A DNA stretch of 41,664 nt. Source: Succinatimonas sp. UBA7265 (GTDB lineage Bacteria > Pseudomonadota > Gammaproteobacteria > Enterobacterales > Succinivibrionaceae). Within the stretch, counting starts at the first letter, position 1. Every line of letters begins with the position of its first letter. The position numbers were made by a program, and so were the translations under genes. The stretch spans positions 1 through 41,664 of the forward strand of contig DKSD01000032.1 in NCBI GenBank assembly GCA_002473165.1. The letters are read 5' to 3'. Positions 31,503-39,209 of this stretch are shown one piece after another. The notes beneath the pieces are model-generated. The model was given only the letters and a program-made list of their open reading frames with translations. It searched no databases and was not told the origin of the DNA.

Positions 31503-33269
31503 TCAGCCTGCCGGGCGCACGGCGGGCTTTGAGATGAGCGCGGCGCGATCGCTTGCGAGCATGATGCCGACAGAGGAGACCTGATCGCCTTCGACGCCCG
31601 CCACGACCAGCGTGGCGCTGATAAGGCTCACGCTGTCGCCCGGGGCGGGGAAGCCGCCTAAGTGGAACAACATGAACTCGCCCACCGTCAGGGTCTTTTC
31701 AAACGAAGTGAGCTCTATGCCGTAGAGATCCCCAAGCTCGCCCATGCGGTGCGATCCGGTGACGAGGCGGCTGCCTGAATAGCGGATCCCGGCTTTGGGC
31801 TTGCCCTTGTGCGAGAACAGCGAGTTGAGGCTCGTCTCATCGCTGTCGGCGCCGATGATGGAGACGATGTCGCCGCTCTTGAGCACCGTGGCCCCGCGCG
31901 GCTTCATGAGAAAGCCGTCGCGGAACACCCCGGCCACGGCGGTGCGGCGCGGAAAGCGCACCTGCGAGAGCTTCATGCCGTCGAGGTTAAACTTCTTGAC
32001 GCCGTAGTTGAAGATCTCATAGTCGTCGGAGATCATGATCCCCATCTCCGATTTGGAGAGCGGGGCCTGCGAGGAATGCGCGTAGACCTTAAAGAGCTTG
32101 GCAACCGGCACGAGCGAGGCGCCCTGGATCAAAAGCGACACCAGCACAACGACAAAAGCGACGTTGAAGTACAGCTGGGCGTTGCGCACGTCCTCCATCA
32201 CGGGGTAGATGGCCAGCACGACCGGGACGGAGCCGCGCAGACCCACCCAGGACATGAACGCCAGATCTTTGCCCGAAAACGATCTGAAAAAAGGCTTTAA
32301 GCAGGCGAAGACCGCGATCGGCCGGCCGATAAACGTCATGGCCAGCGCCACGACGACTCCCGGGAACAGGTAGTTCATCATGAGGTGCGGCGTCACGAGG
32401 ATGCCGAGCATCAAAAACAGCGTGATCTGGGCAAGCCAGGTGATGCCCTCGCCTACCGGGAGCACGTAGCTGATCGCGCGCACCTTCTGGTTGCCGATGC
32501 ACATGCCGACGATGAAGATCGCAAGGAACCCTGAGCCGTCAAGCGCGGCTGTCACGGCAAAAGCGATGAGCCCGATGCCTATGGCCAGCAGCGAATACAG
32601 CCCGGCGCCTAAAGTGACGGTCGCGACGATCACCCGCCCCACCATCCCGAAGATCACGCCTAAAATGGCGCCGACGCCAAACTGCATGGCGAAGATCAGC
32701 ACGACATCCCAGCCGGATTTGGCGCGCCCTGACACCAGGGCCAGCAGCACGGTCGTCAGCAGGATCGCCATAGGATCGTTAGTCGCGGACTCGATCTTCA
32801 AAGTTGAAGACACGCGGCTCTTTAGATGCACGCCGCCGTCGCCTAAGAGCATGAACACCGCCGCGGCGTCCGTGGAGCCGACGATCGAGCCGATGAGCAG
32901 CGCCTGGATGAGCGTGACGTCCAAAATGAGGTAAGCCGTAAGCCCGGTGACCGCCGAGGTTAAGAGCACGCCCACGGTTGCCAGCAGCAGCGACTCGGCG
33001 GCCACGCTGCGGAACTCGCGAAAATTCGTGCGCAGCCCGCCGTCAAGCAGGATCAGCGCCAGCATGAGGTTGGCGATATAGAAAGCCGAGGTGTAGTCGT
33101 TGTAGACGATGTGGATGAACAGGCCGTCCTCGCCGCAGAGCATGCCGATGCCCAGGAAGAGCAGCAGCAGCGGGGTGCCCATGACCTTGGAGAGCTTGGA
33201 GGCAAAGATGGCAAAAGTAAGGAGCACGCCTCCGATGAAAAAAGCATAGTAAAGATCGATGTTTTCCAC
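31503..33269 (-). CDS. cvrA: Cation/proton antiporter, CvrA/NhaP2 type
   Basis: Inner-membrane CPA1 antiporter of 588 residues, matching the CvrA (NhaP2) length. About twelve membrane helices occupy residues 1-385. The ion-binding region reads GSTDAAAVFMLLG (about 131-143) and IESATNDPMAILLT (about 160-173); the family's N-D-P is present. After the membrane part comes a TrkA-C-like regulatory domain (about 400-490, GVFRDGFLMKPRGATVLKSGDIVSIIG) and a C-terminal CorC/HlyC-like extension (FMLFHLGGFPAPGDSV). Relatives exchange K+ or Na+ for protons and help control volume and pH. It is first in an apparent two-gene unit with hrpA. Confidence 0.88.
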   Translation of the reverse strand: MENIDLYYAFFIGGVLLTFAIFASKLSKVMGTPLLLLFLGIGMLCGEDGLFIHIVYNDYTSAFYIANLMLALILLDGGLRTNFREFRSVAAESLLLATVGVLLTSAVTGLTAYLILDVTLIQALLIGSIVGSTDAAAVFMLLGDGGVHLKSRVSSTLKIESATNDPMAILLTTVLLALVSGRAKSGWDVVLIFAMQFGVGAILGVIFGMVGRVIVATVTLGAGLYSLLAIGIGLIAFAVTAALDGSGFLAIFIVGMCIGNQKVRAISYVLPVGEGITWLAQITLFLMLGILVTPHLMMNYLFPGVVVALAMTFIGRPIAVFACLKPFFRSFSGKDLAFMSWVGLRGSVPVVLAIYPVMEDVRNAQLYFNVAFVVVLVSLLIQGASLVPVAKLFKVYAHSSQAPLSKSEMGIMISDDYEIFNYGVKKFNLDGMKLSQVRFPRRTAVAGVFRDGFLMKPRGATVLKSGDIVSIIGADSDETSLNSLFSHKGKPKAGIRYSGSRLVTGSHRMGELGDLYGIELTSFEKTLTVGEFMLFHLGGFPAPGDSVSLISATLVVAGVEGDQVSSVGIMLASDRAALISKPAVRPAG

Positions 33270-33773
33270 GCCCTGAACCGTCCCCCGCGGCCTGCTGTCA
33301 GATCAGATTTTTATACTGAAATTTATTAGAAAATTTTACTTTTTTTCGCGGCGTTTGACAATGCCGCGCCCGCCCTGCGCTCAGCTTTGCGCGGTTTGAT
33401 GCGAAAAACCCCGAGACGCTGAAAAACGCTGCCCCGGGCACAGCGCTCCCTATACTCTGCCGCACCGGAATTAAACCAGGCTTAGGAGCTTTAAAAAACC
33501 GGCCTTTAATGCACCGCTGCGGCGATTTTTTGGCTGATACCCGAGGGCGCTTCCGGTTTTATCCCAATTTTGGCACAAAAACGCACCATAACAGTTCAAA
33601 TTGTTCACTCACCGCCGTCAGCGCCGCTCCCGGCTTTATCATCAAAACCAAATAAAGCTGGAGAACTGCGCCTTAACGTCACCAAGACCCGGCGAAGGTG
33701 TCTTATACTTTTCAGCCTTAAAGTTTCAGCAGTAAGGCAGGATGATCCTGCCATGGCATGACAGGTTACTTAT
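33270..33773. other. Intergenic region before asnB
   Basis: 504 bases between the divergent antiporter and asnB genes. Frames here (for example 33570-33761) lack a ribosome-binding site and protein-like composition. Features seen: a GCGGC/GCCGC dyad near 33349-33367, a direct repeat GTTCA-AATT-GTTCA near 33594, a possible -10 TATACT near 33711, and a 7-bp hairpin just before asnB, listed separately. Confidence 0.4.
33736..33752 (+). promoter_or_regulatory. Leader hairpin before asnB
   Basis: GGCAGGA-TGA-TCCTGCC is a perfect 7-bp hairpin with a 3-nt loop, 21 bases upstream of the asnB ATG and near its AGGT ribosome-binding site. It probably lies in the 5' untranslated region and could affect translation or mRNA stability. 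Confidence 0.4.
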
Positions 33774-35468
33774 ATGTGTTCTATTTTCGGAATTTTCGGC
33801 GTCGCTCACACTGACGAAGCGCTGCGCCTGCAGGCGCTCAGGCAGTCCCGCCTGATGCTCCACCGCGGCCCGGACTGGGAAGGCACCTACCAGAGCGAGC
33901 ATGCGGTGATCGTGCACGAGCGCCTGTCGATCGTCGATCCGGGCAACGGCGCCCAGCCGCTGTACAACGAGAACCGCAAGCACGTGCTGGCGGTAAACGG
34001 CGAGATCTACAACCACATGCAGCTCAAGACCGAGCTCACCGTCCCCTACAAGTTCAAGACCGGCTCGGACTGCGAGGTGATCCTGCCTCTGTATGAGGAA
34101 TTCAAGCGCACCGGCAGGAATTTCGTCGACCGGCTCGTCGGCGACTTCGCGTTCGTGATCTACGACGAGGACGACGACACGATCTTCGCCGCACGCGATC
34201 ACATGGGCATCGTGCCGATGTATGTCGGCACGGATCGCGAGGGGCGCTTCTACGTGGCCTCCGAGATGAAGGCCCTGACCCCGGTGTGCGACAGCGTGCA
34301 GGAATTCCCGCCGCGCTCCTACCTCTACACGAAGATTGACCGCAAATTCCACAAATACTATGAGCGCCCGTGGTTTAAATATGACGCCGTCAAAGACGCC
34401 AAAACCGATCGAGAGAAACTGCGCGACGCGCTCGTGGACTCCGTCAGGCGCCAGCTTATGTGCGACGTGCCTTACGGCGTGCTGCTCTCAGGCGGCCTGG
34501 ATTCCTCGGTGATCTCCGCTATAGCCGCCAAACTTTCGGAAAACCGTGTTGAAGACGGCGGCAAGTCCCGCGCCTGGTTCCCGCGCCTGCATTCTTTTGC
34601 CATCGGCCTTGAAGGCGCCCCGGATCTTAAGAAAGCCCGCGTCGTCGCCGATTACCTCGGCACCGTGCACCATGAGATCCACTACACCATCGAGGAAGGC
34701 CTCGACGCGCTGCGCGATGTCATCTACCACATCGAGACCTACGACGTGACCACGATCCGCGCCTCGACCCCGATGTACCTGATGGCCCGCTACATCAAAG
34801 CCATGGGCATCAAGATGGTGCTCTCAGGCGAAGGCTCCGATGAGATCTTCGGCGGCTACCTCTACTTCCACAAAGCACCTAATTCACAGGAGCTTCACGA
34901 AGAGCTGGTGCGCAAGTTAAGCCAGCTGCACCTTTATGACTGCCTGCGCGCCAACAAATCGCTGATGAGCTGGGGCGTTGAAGGCCGCGTGCCCTTCCTC
35001 GACAAGAAGTTCCTCGACGTTGCGATGAGCATCAGCCCCGACGACAAGATGTGCCCGGGCAAGACCATCGAGAAGAAGGTGCTGCGCGAGGCTTTCCAGG
35101 GCTGGCTGCCTGACGAGATCCTCTGGCGCCAGAAAGAGCAGTTCTCAGACGGTGTCGGCTACTCCTGGATCGACGCGCTGCGCGACTACGCCGAGAAGAA
35201 AGTCTCCGACGAGAAGTTCGCCGAGAGGGAGATCCGCTTCCCGGTCAACACCCCGATGACCAAAGAGGCTTACCTCTACCGCGAGATCTTCGAAGATCTC
35301 TTCAAGCTCCCGTCAGCAGTCAAGACCGTGCCTTACGGCAAGTCCGTGGCCTGCTCCACCCCGACGGCCATCGCCTGGGACAAGAAGTTTGCTGAGCTTG
35401 CCGATCCTTCAGGGCGCGCGGTCACCGACATCCACGATGACGCCTACACGCTCGATCACAAGCTCTGA
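33774..35468 (+). CDS. asnB: Asparagine synthase (glutamine-hydrolysing)
   Basis: Cytosolic enzyme making asparagine from aspartate, ATP and glutamine. The 564-residue protein starts MCSIFGIFGV, with Cys2 as the glutaminase nucleophile after Met removal. The N-terminal amidotransferase domain (1 to about 205) has LMLHRGPDWEG, LSIVDPGNGAQPL and AVNGEIYNH; the synthetase domain has the PP-loop SGGLDSS (239-245) and VLSGEGSDEIFGGYLYF. The length agrees with AsnB of E. coli (554). It is a single-gene unit with a terminator after it. The codon pattern is noticeably more regular than in its neighbours, as expected for a well-expressed gene. Confidence 0.96.
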   Translation: MCSIFGIFGVAHTDEALRLQALRQSRLMLHRGPDWEGTYQSEHAVIVHERLSIVDPGNGAQPLYNENRKHVLAVNGEIYNHMQLKTELTVPYKFKTGSDCEVILPLYEEFKRTGRNFVDRLVGDFAFVIYDEDDDTIFAARDHMGIVPMYVGTDREGRFYVASEMKALTPVCDSVQEFPPRSYLYTKIDRKFHKYYERPWFKYDAVKDAKTDREKLRDALVDSVRRQLMCDVPYGVLLSGGLDSSVISAIAAKLSENRVEDGGKSRAWFPRLHSFAIGLEGAPDLKKARVVADYLGTVHHEIHYTIEEGLDALRDVIYHIETYDVTTIRASTPMYLMARYIKAMGIKMVLSGEGSDEIFGGYLYFHKAPNSQELHEELVRKLSQLHLYDCLRANKSLMSWGVEGRVPFLDKKFLDVAMSISPDDKMCPGKTIEKKVLREAFQGWLPDEILWRQKEQFSDGVGYSWIDALRDYAEKKVSDEKFAEREIRFPVNTPMTKEAYLYREIFEDLFKLPSAVKTVPYGKSVACSTPTAIAWDKKFAELADPSGRAVTDIHDDAYTLDHKL

Positions 35469-35490
35469 TCAAGCCAAGGCACCTGAGATC

Positions 35491-35525
35491 ATCCCGGCCC
35501 CCCGCCATGAGAGCCGGGATTTTTC
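35491..35525 (+). terminator. Terminator after asnB
   Basis: An 8-bp stem, ATCCCGGC (35491-35498) with GCCGGGAT (35513-35520), followed by TTTTCT. A second small hairpin, CGCAGG-AAAA-CCTGCG (35559-35574), with a T-rich stretch after it, lies further on. Confidence 0.75.
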
Positions 35526-35641
35526 TGTCTGAATGCGCCATGGGCAATAGCCATCTTCCGCAGGAAAACCTGCGATTTGCTTTTTTGCTCCTTTTACCTT
35601 AATTTCAATGCAGACAAAAGCGTTTTATGGGAGTTACTCTT

Positions 35642-36187
35642 TTGTTTGACAAAGAAAAGGCGGCGCATACGGCTGCATTCCTGCTCCTGCGCAATGGCTG
35701 CTCCATGGGCGGCAAAAAGCTCATGGCTCTCATGTACCTTGCCGAAACCAAAAGCATTTTAGAGCGCCACGCTATCCTGACCGGCGGCACGCTTGTATCA
35801 ACTGAAGACGGCCCGGCTCTGTCAGAATGCATTGCCCTCTTTGCGCAAGGATTTGTCGATCCCTTTTGGAAAAGCTTCATCAAAAACGCGGCTAACGGCT
35901 GCATCAAGCTTGCAGATCCGGCGCTAAAACCGGCGCGATTGGACAGCCTCAGCCTCGATGACGTGGAACTGCTTGAGGAAATCTGTCTTAAATACAAGGA
36001 TTGCAGCGAAGAGAAGACGGAAATCATCAGCCGCTCATGCCCGGAATGGGAGCCGCCGCACGGCTTGCCTGTCCCCATTACCGTCGAGGCGCTGGCGCAA
36101 ACAAGTTGACTGTCAGAGGCTGAAACACAGGAACTTGCCGAGGATCTTAGAGAGATCGATTCTTATCAGCATCTGATGAAAGAATGA
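35642..36187 (+). pseudogene. Panacea-domain (DUF4065/SocA-like) gene with in-frame TGA
   Basis: Panacea domains act as antitoxin modules or protease adaptors and are often paired with toxins. From a TTG at 35642 (GGGAG eight bases before it) the protein begins FDKEKAAHTAAFLLLRNG, aligning with how family members start; the ATG at 35627 lacks a ribosome-binding site. Key blocks: KKLMALMYLAETKSIL, EDGPALSECIALF, DPFWKSFI and a C-terminal SLDDVELLEEICLKY. TGA at 36107-36109 ends the frame after EALAQTS, but the same frame continues with a plausible family-like C-terminus (LSEAETQELAEDLRE) to 36187. One base change (GGA to TGA) would explain it. No toxin gene is adjacent. It may still make a slightly short protein. 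Confidence 0.7.
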
Positions 36188-36220
36188 GCAAAACGCTCTG
36201 AGTTCGCATTTGGGCTCCGC

Positions 36221-36236
36221 TGATATAATTCAGCCC
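36221..36236 (+). promoter_or_regulatory. Extended -10 promoter immediately before the wHTH gene
   Basis: TGATATAAT (36221-36229) is a perfect extended -10 element (TG-n-TATAAT). Its expected transcription start falls at about 36236-36237, the A of the ATG, and no Shine-Dalgarno site exists in between. A weak TTCGCA lies upstream at slightly short spacing. The gene's mRNA may thus be leaderless. Confidence 0.5.
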
Positions 36237-37226
36237 ATGAATTCAGCTGCAACTCCCCGCGGCCTTACCCGCGTCCCCTATTACCCTGAACTGCGCGTCT
36301 TTCGCGACGCCTCCGATCCTGAGGATCTCTCAGATCTGGTGCTCTCGGCGCTGCTGTACTGGCACGCGCTCAGCGAGCACCACCGCTTTAACTCCAGAAA
36401 GCACACCTGGCAGATCTCGCGCACCCTCAAGGCAAAACCTGAGCAGGTGACGGCGGCGCTTAAGCACCTCACCGCGCTCGGGCTTTTGCAAACCGAGACG
36501 GTGGAGTTTGAAACGCAGAGCGACAACCCGGAGAAAAAGCGCAAGACCGACGTCTTTGTGACTTTGGATTTCAACGCGCTCTCCGCGGCGCTCAAGGAGC
36601 ATGGTTATGCCGTGCCCGTCAAAGTGCTGCGCCTGGCAGCCGACGATTTTTTTGATCTGAGCGCCTACATCAGCCCCGAAAAGCTGCCGGTGATCCAGGG
36701 GCTTTTGGGCAAATGCGCCGGCGGGGAGTACGAACGCGCCGCCCAGGCGATCGCCGGGATCATCACCGGGATCTGTGCAGACAGCAGCTGGGAGGCTTTC
36801 TCGCATCAGGCGCTGGCCCCGGGCTGGCACATGCTGGTGCAGCCGCCCTGCACCGCCGAGGATGTAGTGCAGCGCTGGCTGAGGCAAGGCGAGCGCTCAG
36901 TTGATCTCGATCTCACGGACGGCAGTTTCTTCCTGCCGGACGCCGACTGTTTCGGGGAGACGCGCCATCGCATCTGGCACTGCGGCAGACACGAGGAGCC
37001 CCGGCAGCTGGCCGCGGCGCTTTATCTGACCGCCCAAGGCTGCTCTGAGAGCCTGCATTTCTTCTCGGATTTGAGCGTAAAAGAGCTCAGCGTGCCCTTT
37101 GAGCTCGTTAAGACTTTCACGGGAATTGAACCGCGCCTTGATGAGGCTTATTTTGAAAACCTCGCCTTAAGCGGGGCTGATGAAGAGGCGGCGCGGCGCG
37201 CTTATGCAGAGCTGCGCCGCGCCTGA
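36237..37226 (+). CDS. Unknown protein with winged-helix-like N-terminus
   Basis: A 329-residue protein that I do not recognise. The first 100 residues (LSDLVLSALLYWHAL ... HTWQISRTLKAKPEQVTAALKHLTALGLLQTE) have the pattern of the winged helix found in plasmid and phage replication or regulator proteins: a hydrophobic helix with L-L-Y-W, a short recognition-type helix and G-L-L. The rest is mixed helix and strand without a motif I know, and contains several Trp and Cys residues. Start chosen at ATG 36237, not the upstream in-frame ATG at 36210, because a -10 element lies between them. It is convergent with the macrodomain gene, only five bases away. A DNA-binding accessory role is an inference. 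Confidence 0.65.
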   Translation: MNSAATPRGLTRVPYYPELRVFRDASDPEDLSDLVLSALLYWHALSEHHRFNSRKHTWQISRTLKAKPEQVTAALKHLTALGLLQTETVEFETQSDNPEKKRKTDVFVTLDFNALSAALKEHGYAVPVKVLRLAADDFFDLSAYISPEKLPVIQGLLGKCAGGEYERAAQAIAGIITGICADSSWEAFSHQALAPGWHMLVQPPCTAEDVVQRWLRQGERSVDLDLTDGSFFLPDADCFGETRHRIWHCGRHEEPRQLAAALYLTAQGCSESLHFFSDLSVKELSVPFELVKTFTGIEPRLDEAYFENLALSGADEEAARRAYAELRRA

Positions 37227-37231
37227 GGCGG

Positions 37232-38101
37232 TTATTTTAAGGTGAGATCCCACAGCGCCGAGAGCGTTGCGGGTTTCTTTTTGACGCCGGGATTGACGAT
37301 CCGCTGATGCTCTTCCTCAAAAGCCAGGGCATAAGCGTCATAATCAACCTGATCCTCGCAGACAAACACCGCTTTGGGAGTCTCAGGATCTTTTTGCAGC
37401 TGCTCTGACACCGCGCGCACCGCGATCGCGGCCGCCTCGGCGTGCGGGAACGCATGCCCGCCTGACCCAAGACAGGGGAAGGCCACACTGGTGAGATGAT
37501 GCTGTTTTGCGATCTCAAGGCAGGAGACATAGCACGCGGTCAGCGCCTTGCGCTCTTTCTCCTCAAAATGCCCGGAGACCTCGGGGGCAACGGTGTGGAT
37601 GATCTTCGAGGCTTTGAGGTTGTAAGCCCCCGTGATCACCGCCTCGCCCGGTTTAAGCGGGGCGCCGCGCGCTTCTATGAGCTTTTTGCACTCAAAGCGC
37701 AGCTGCAGCCCGGCGGCCGAATGGATGAGGTTGTCAACGCAGTCGTGGCCTGCGATAAAGCAGCCTAAAAGCGAGCTGTTGGCGGGATTGACGACGGCAT
37801 CGGTTTTGAGATCCAAAAGATCGCCGCGGTATAAGCGCACTTTGGCCGAGAGCGGGTTGAGCGGGAGTTTTGCAAACTCCACAGCCGGGCGCTCATCGCG
37901 CTCGGCGCCCAAAAGCTCGTCTTGCAGGGCGAAAAACTCCTGCGAAGGCTCGCTGTCGGGCTGGTACATGTTCATCAGTCCGCGCAGCAGCATCCGCTGC
38001 GTCTCGTAGCTTCCGTCAAAATGCCCGGCCATCCCCTTTAACGACGGGGACGAGCTTAACAGCATTTCGGTAAGTTTCTCCACCAGCGCCTTGCGGTCCA
38101 T
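37232..38101 (-). CDS. Zinc-type macrodomain protein-ADP-ribose hydrolase
   Basis: A 289-residue protein. Residues 1-80 form a helical N-terminal part and 85-270 a macrodomain: VRLYRGDLLDLKTDAVVNPANSSLLG (88-113), GEAVITGAYNL, KIIHTVAPE and VAFPCLGSGGHAFPHAEAA. The stretch GCFIAGHDCVDNLIHSAAGLQLR carries the Cys, His and Cys (about 114, 119 and 121) of the zinc-containing macrodomain class. These enzymes remove ADP-ribose from proteins and, in some Firmicutes, are encoded next to a SirTM ADP-ribosyltransferase and lipoylated GcvH-L. None of those partners is here. GAGGAGG precedes the ATG. Probably a stand-alone eraser of ADP-ribose marks. Confidence 0.88.
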   Translation of the reverse strand: MDRKALVEKLTEMLLSSSPSLKGMAGHFDGSYETQRMLLRGLMNMYQPDSEPSQEFFALQDELLGAERDERPAVEFAKLPLNPLSAKVRLYRGDLLDLKTDAVVNPANSSLLGCFIAGHDCVDNLIHSAAGLQLRFECKKLIEARGAPLKPGEAVITGAYNLKASKIIHTVAPEVSGHFEEKERKALTACYVSCLEIAKQHHLTSVAFPCLGSGGHAFPHAEAAAIAVRAVSEQLQKDPETPKAVFVCEDQVDYDAYALAFEEEHQRIVNPGVKKKPATLSALWDLTLK

Positions 38102-38140
38102 GCGCCCTGCCTCCTCAAAAAACGTTTCGCGTATGCCAAA

Positions 38141-38161
38141 GCGCCCGCCTGAGGCGGGCGC
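38141..38161 (-). terminator. Terminator after the aldose epimerase-like gene
   Basis: A 9-bp GC-rich stem, GCGCCCGCC (38141-38149) with GGCGGGCGC (38153-38161), loop TGA. On the minus strand it is followed by only TTT, so it is strong in stem but weak in U-run. It separates the epimerase from the macrodomain gene. Confidence 0.55.
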
Positions 38162-38178
38162 TGCCTTAAGTGCCTATT

Positions 38179-39051
38179 TTAACCCACGCTGATCACATAG
38201 CCCTGGGAATAGGTCTGCGACGGGCTCAGGCGCACGAGCGCCGGCTTGTGCTTCAACTCGCCGTCGGCGTTTACCGGATCCGGGTGCCCAAACCACGGCT
38301 CGATGCAGATAAACGGCGCTCCGCCCTGTTTCGGGGTCCAGAAGCCCCAGAGCGGGAAGTCAGGGGCGGAAACGGAGACGAAGTGATCGCTCTTGCGCGA
38401 GCGGAGCGTCACCACGCCGGATTTGAGCTCTTTGAAGATCAGCACGTCGCCTGAGAACTCCGAATAGTGGAGATCATGGGTGTGGCCGTGCAGGCAGTCA
38501 TGCGGCTCGGGCAGCAGCAGCCCTTTGTCGCTGACATGATAGCAGGGGGTGTTCTCGAACTCGTCAAACTCGAGGTAGCAGTCATCAAACGTGCCGCCGT
38601 CGTCCATCGGGGCGCGGAAGGCCGGATGGGCGCCGATGGAGAACAGCATCTCGCGATCATCGAGGTTCGTCACCGTCCACAGCACAAAGACGCGGTTGCC
38701 GTCGATGCGGTAGCCGACTTTGAGGATGAACTCAAAAGGATAATGCTTTAAAGTCTCCTCGGAGGAGCTTAAGGTGTAGCTCACATAGTCCTTGCCGCTC
38801 TTGGAGAGCTCAAAAGCGCTCGTACGGGCAAAGCCGTGGTTAGGGAGCTCAAACTCCTGGCCCTCATACCGATATTTGCCGTCTCTGAGCTTGCCCTCGA
38901 CCGGGAAGAGCAGCGGCGAGCGGAAATCCCAGTATTTGGGATCGCCGTTAAACAGGTAGTCGTGGTTGTCGGCGAGCGTCTTGATCGACTGAAGCTCGGC
39001 GCCGCGCTCGGATACGGTTATCTCAATGACATCGTTCTTTAAGGTCTGCAT
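38179..39051 (-). CDS. Aldose 1-epimerase-like protein, LacX family
   Basis: Cytosolic galactose-mutarotase-fold protein of 290 residues. Start set at the ATG at 39051, which has AGAGGA five bases upstream; an upstream ATG adds 27 unlikely residues. Landmarks: ERGAELQSIK near residue 16, RSPLLFPVEGKLRDGKYRYEGQEFELPNHGFAR (about 42-74, with the catalytic-site His), SIGAHPAFR (about 145-153) and CIEPWFGHPDP near the end (about 252-262), which holds the candidate general-base Glu. The family interconverts sugar anomers, but the LacX group's exact substrates are not settled. Divergent from an MFS carrier, which could transport a related sugar. Confidence 0.85.
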   Translation of the reverse strand: MQTLKNDVIEITVSERGAELQSIKTLADNHDYLFNGDPKYWDFRSPLLFPVEGKLRDGKYRYEGQEFELPNHGFARTSAFELSKSGKDYVSYTLSSSEETLKHYPFEFILKVGYRIDGNRVFVLWTVTNLDDREMLFSIGAHPAFRAPMDDGGTFDDCYLEFDEFENTPCYHVSDKGLLLPEPHDCLHGHTHDLHYSEFSGDVLIFKELKSGVVTLRSRKSDHFVSVSAPDFPLWGFWTPKQGGAPFICIEPWFGHPDPVNADGELKHKPALVRLSPSQTYSQGYVISVG

Positions 39052-39174
39052 TTGGATCCTCTGTGTAACAAGCATCTCCGATGGCCTAAGTCTAAAAGAA
39101 CGCCCCGAAAATAAGCCCGCCCTGTCTCGCAAATCCGAAAATTGGTATGTAAAAGGCCCGTCAGGCCCCGCGGT

Positions 39175-39180
39175 TATAAT
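39175..39180 (+). promoter_or_regulatory. Perfect -10 box before the AraJ-like gene
   Basis: TATAAT lies 29 bases before the ATG at 39210. No convincing -35 is seen at 17 bases. A GGCC-CGTCA-GGCC direct/inverted element just upstream may contribute. Confidence 0.45.
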
Positions 39181-39209
39181 TGGGCGCGTAACTGTTTGGG
39201 CAGATAGAT

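Noticed and set aside
36107..36109. TGA in the Panacea gene as a selenocysteine codon
   Set aside because: The family has no selenoproteins that I know of, the position is in a variable linker, and no SECIS-like stem-loop is evident just after it. A plain nonsense change is simpler.
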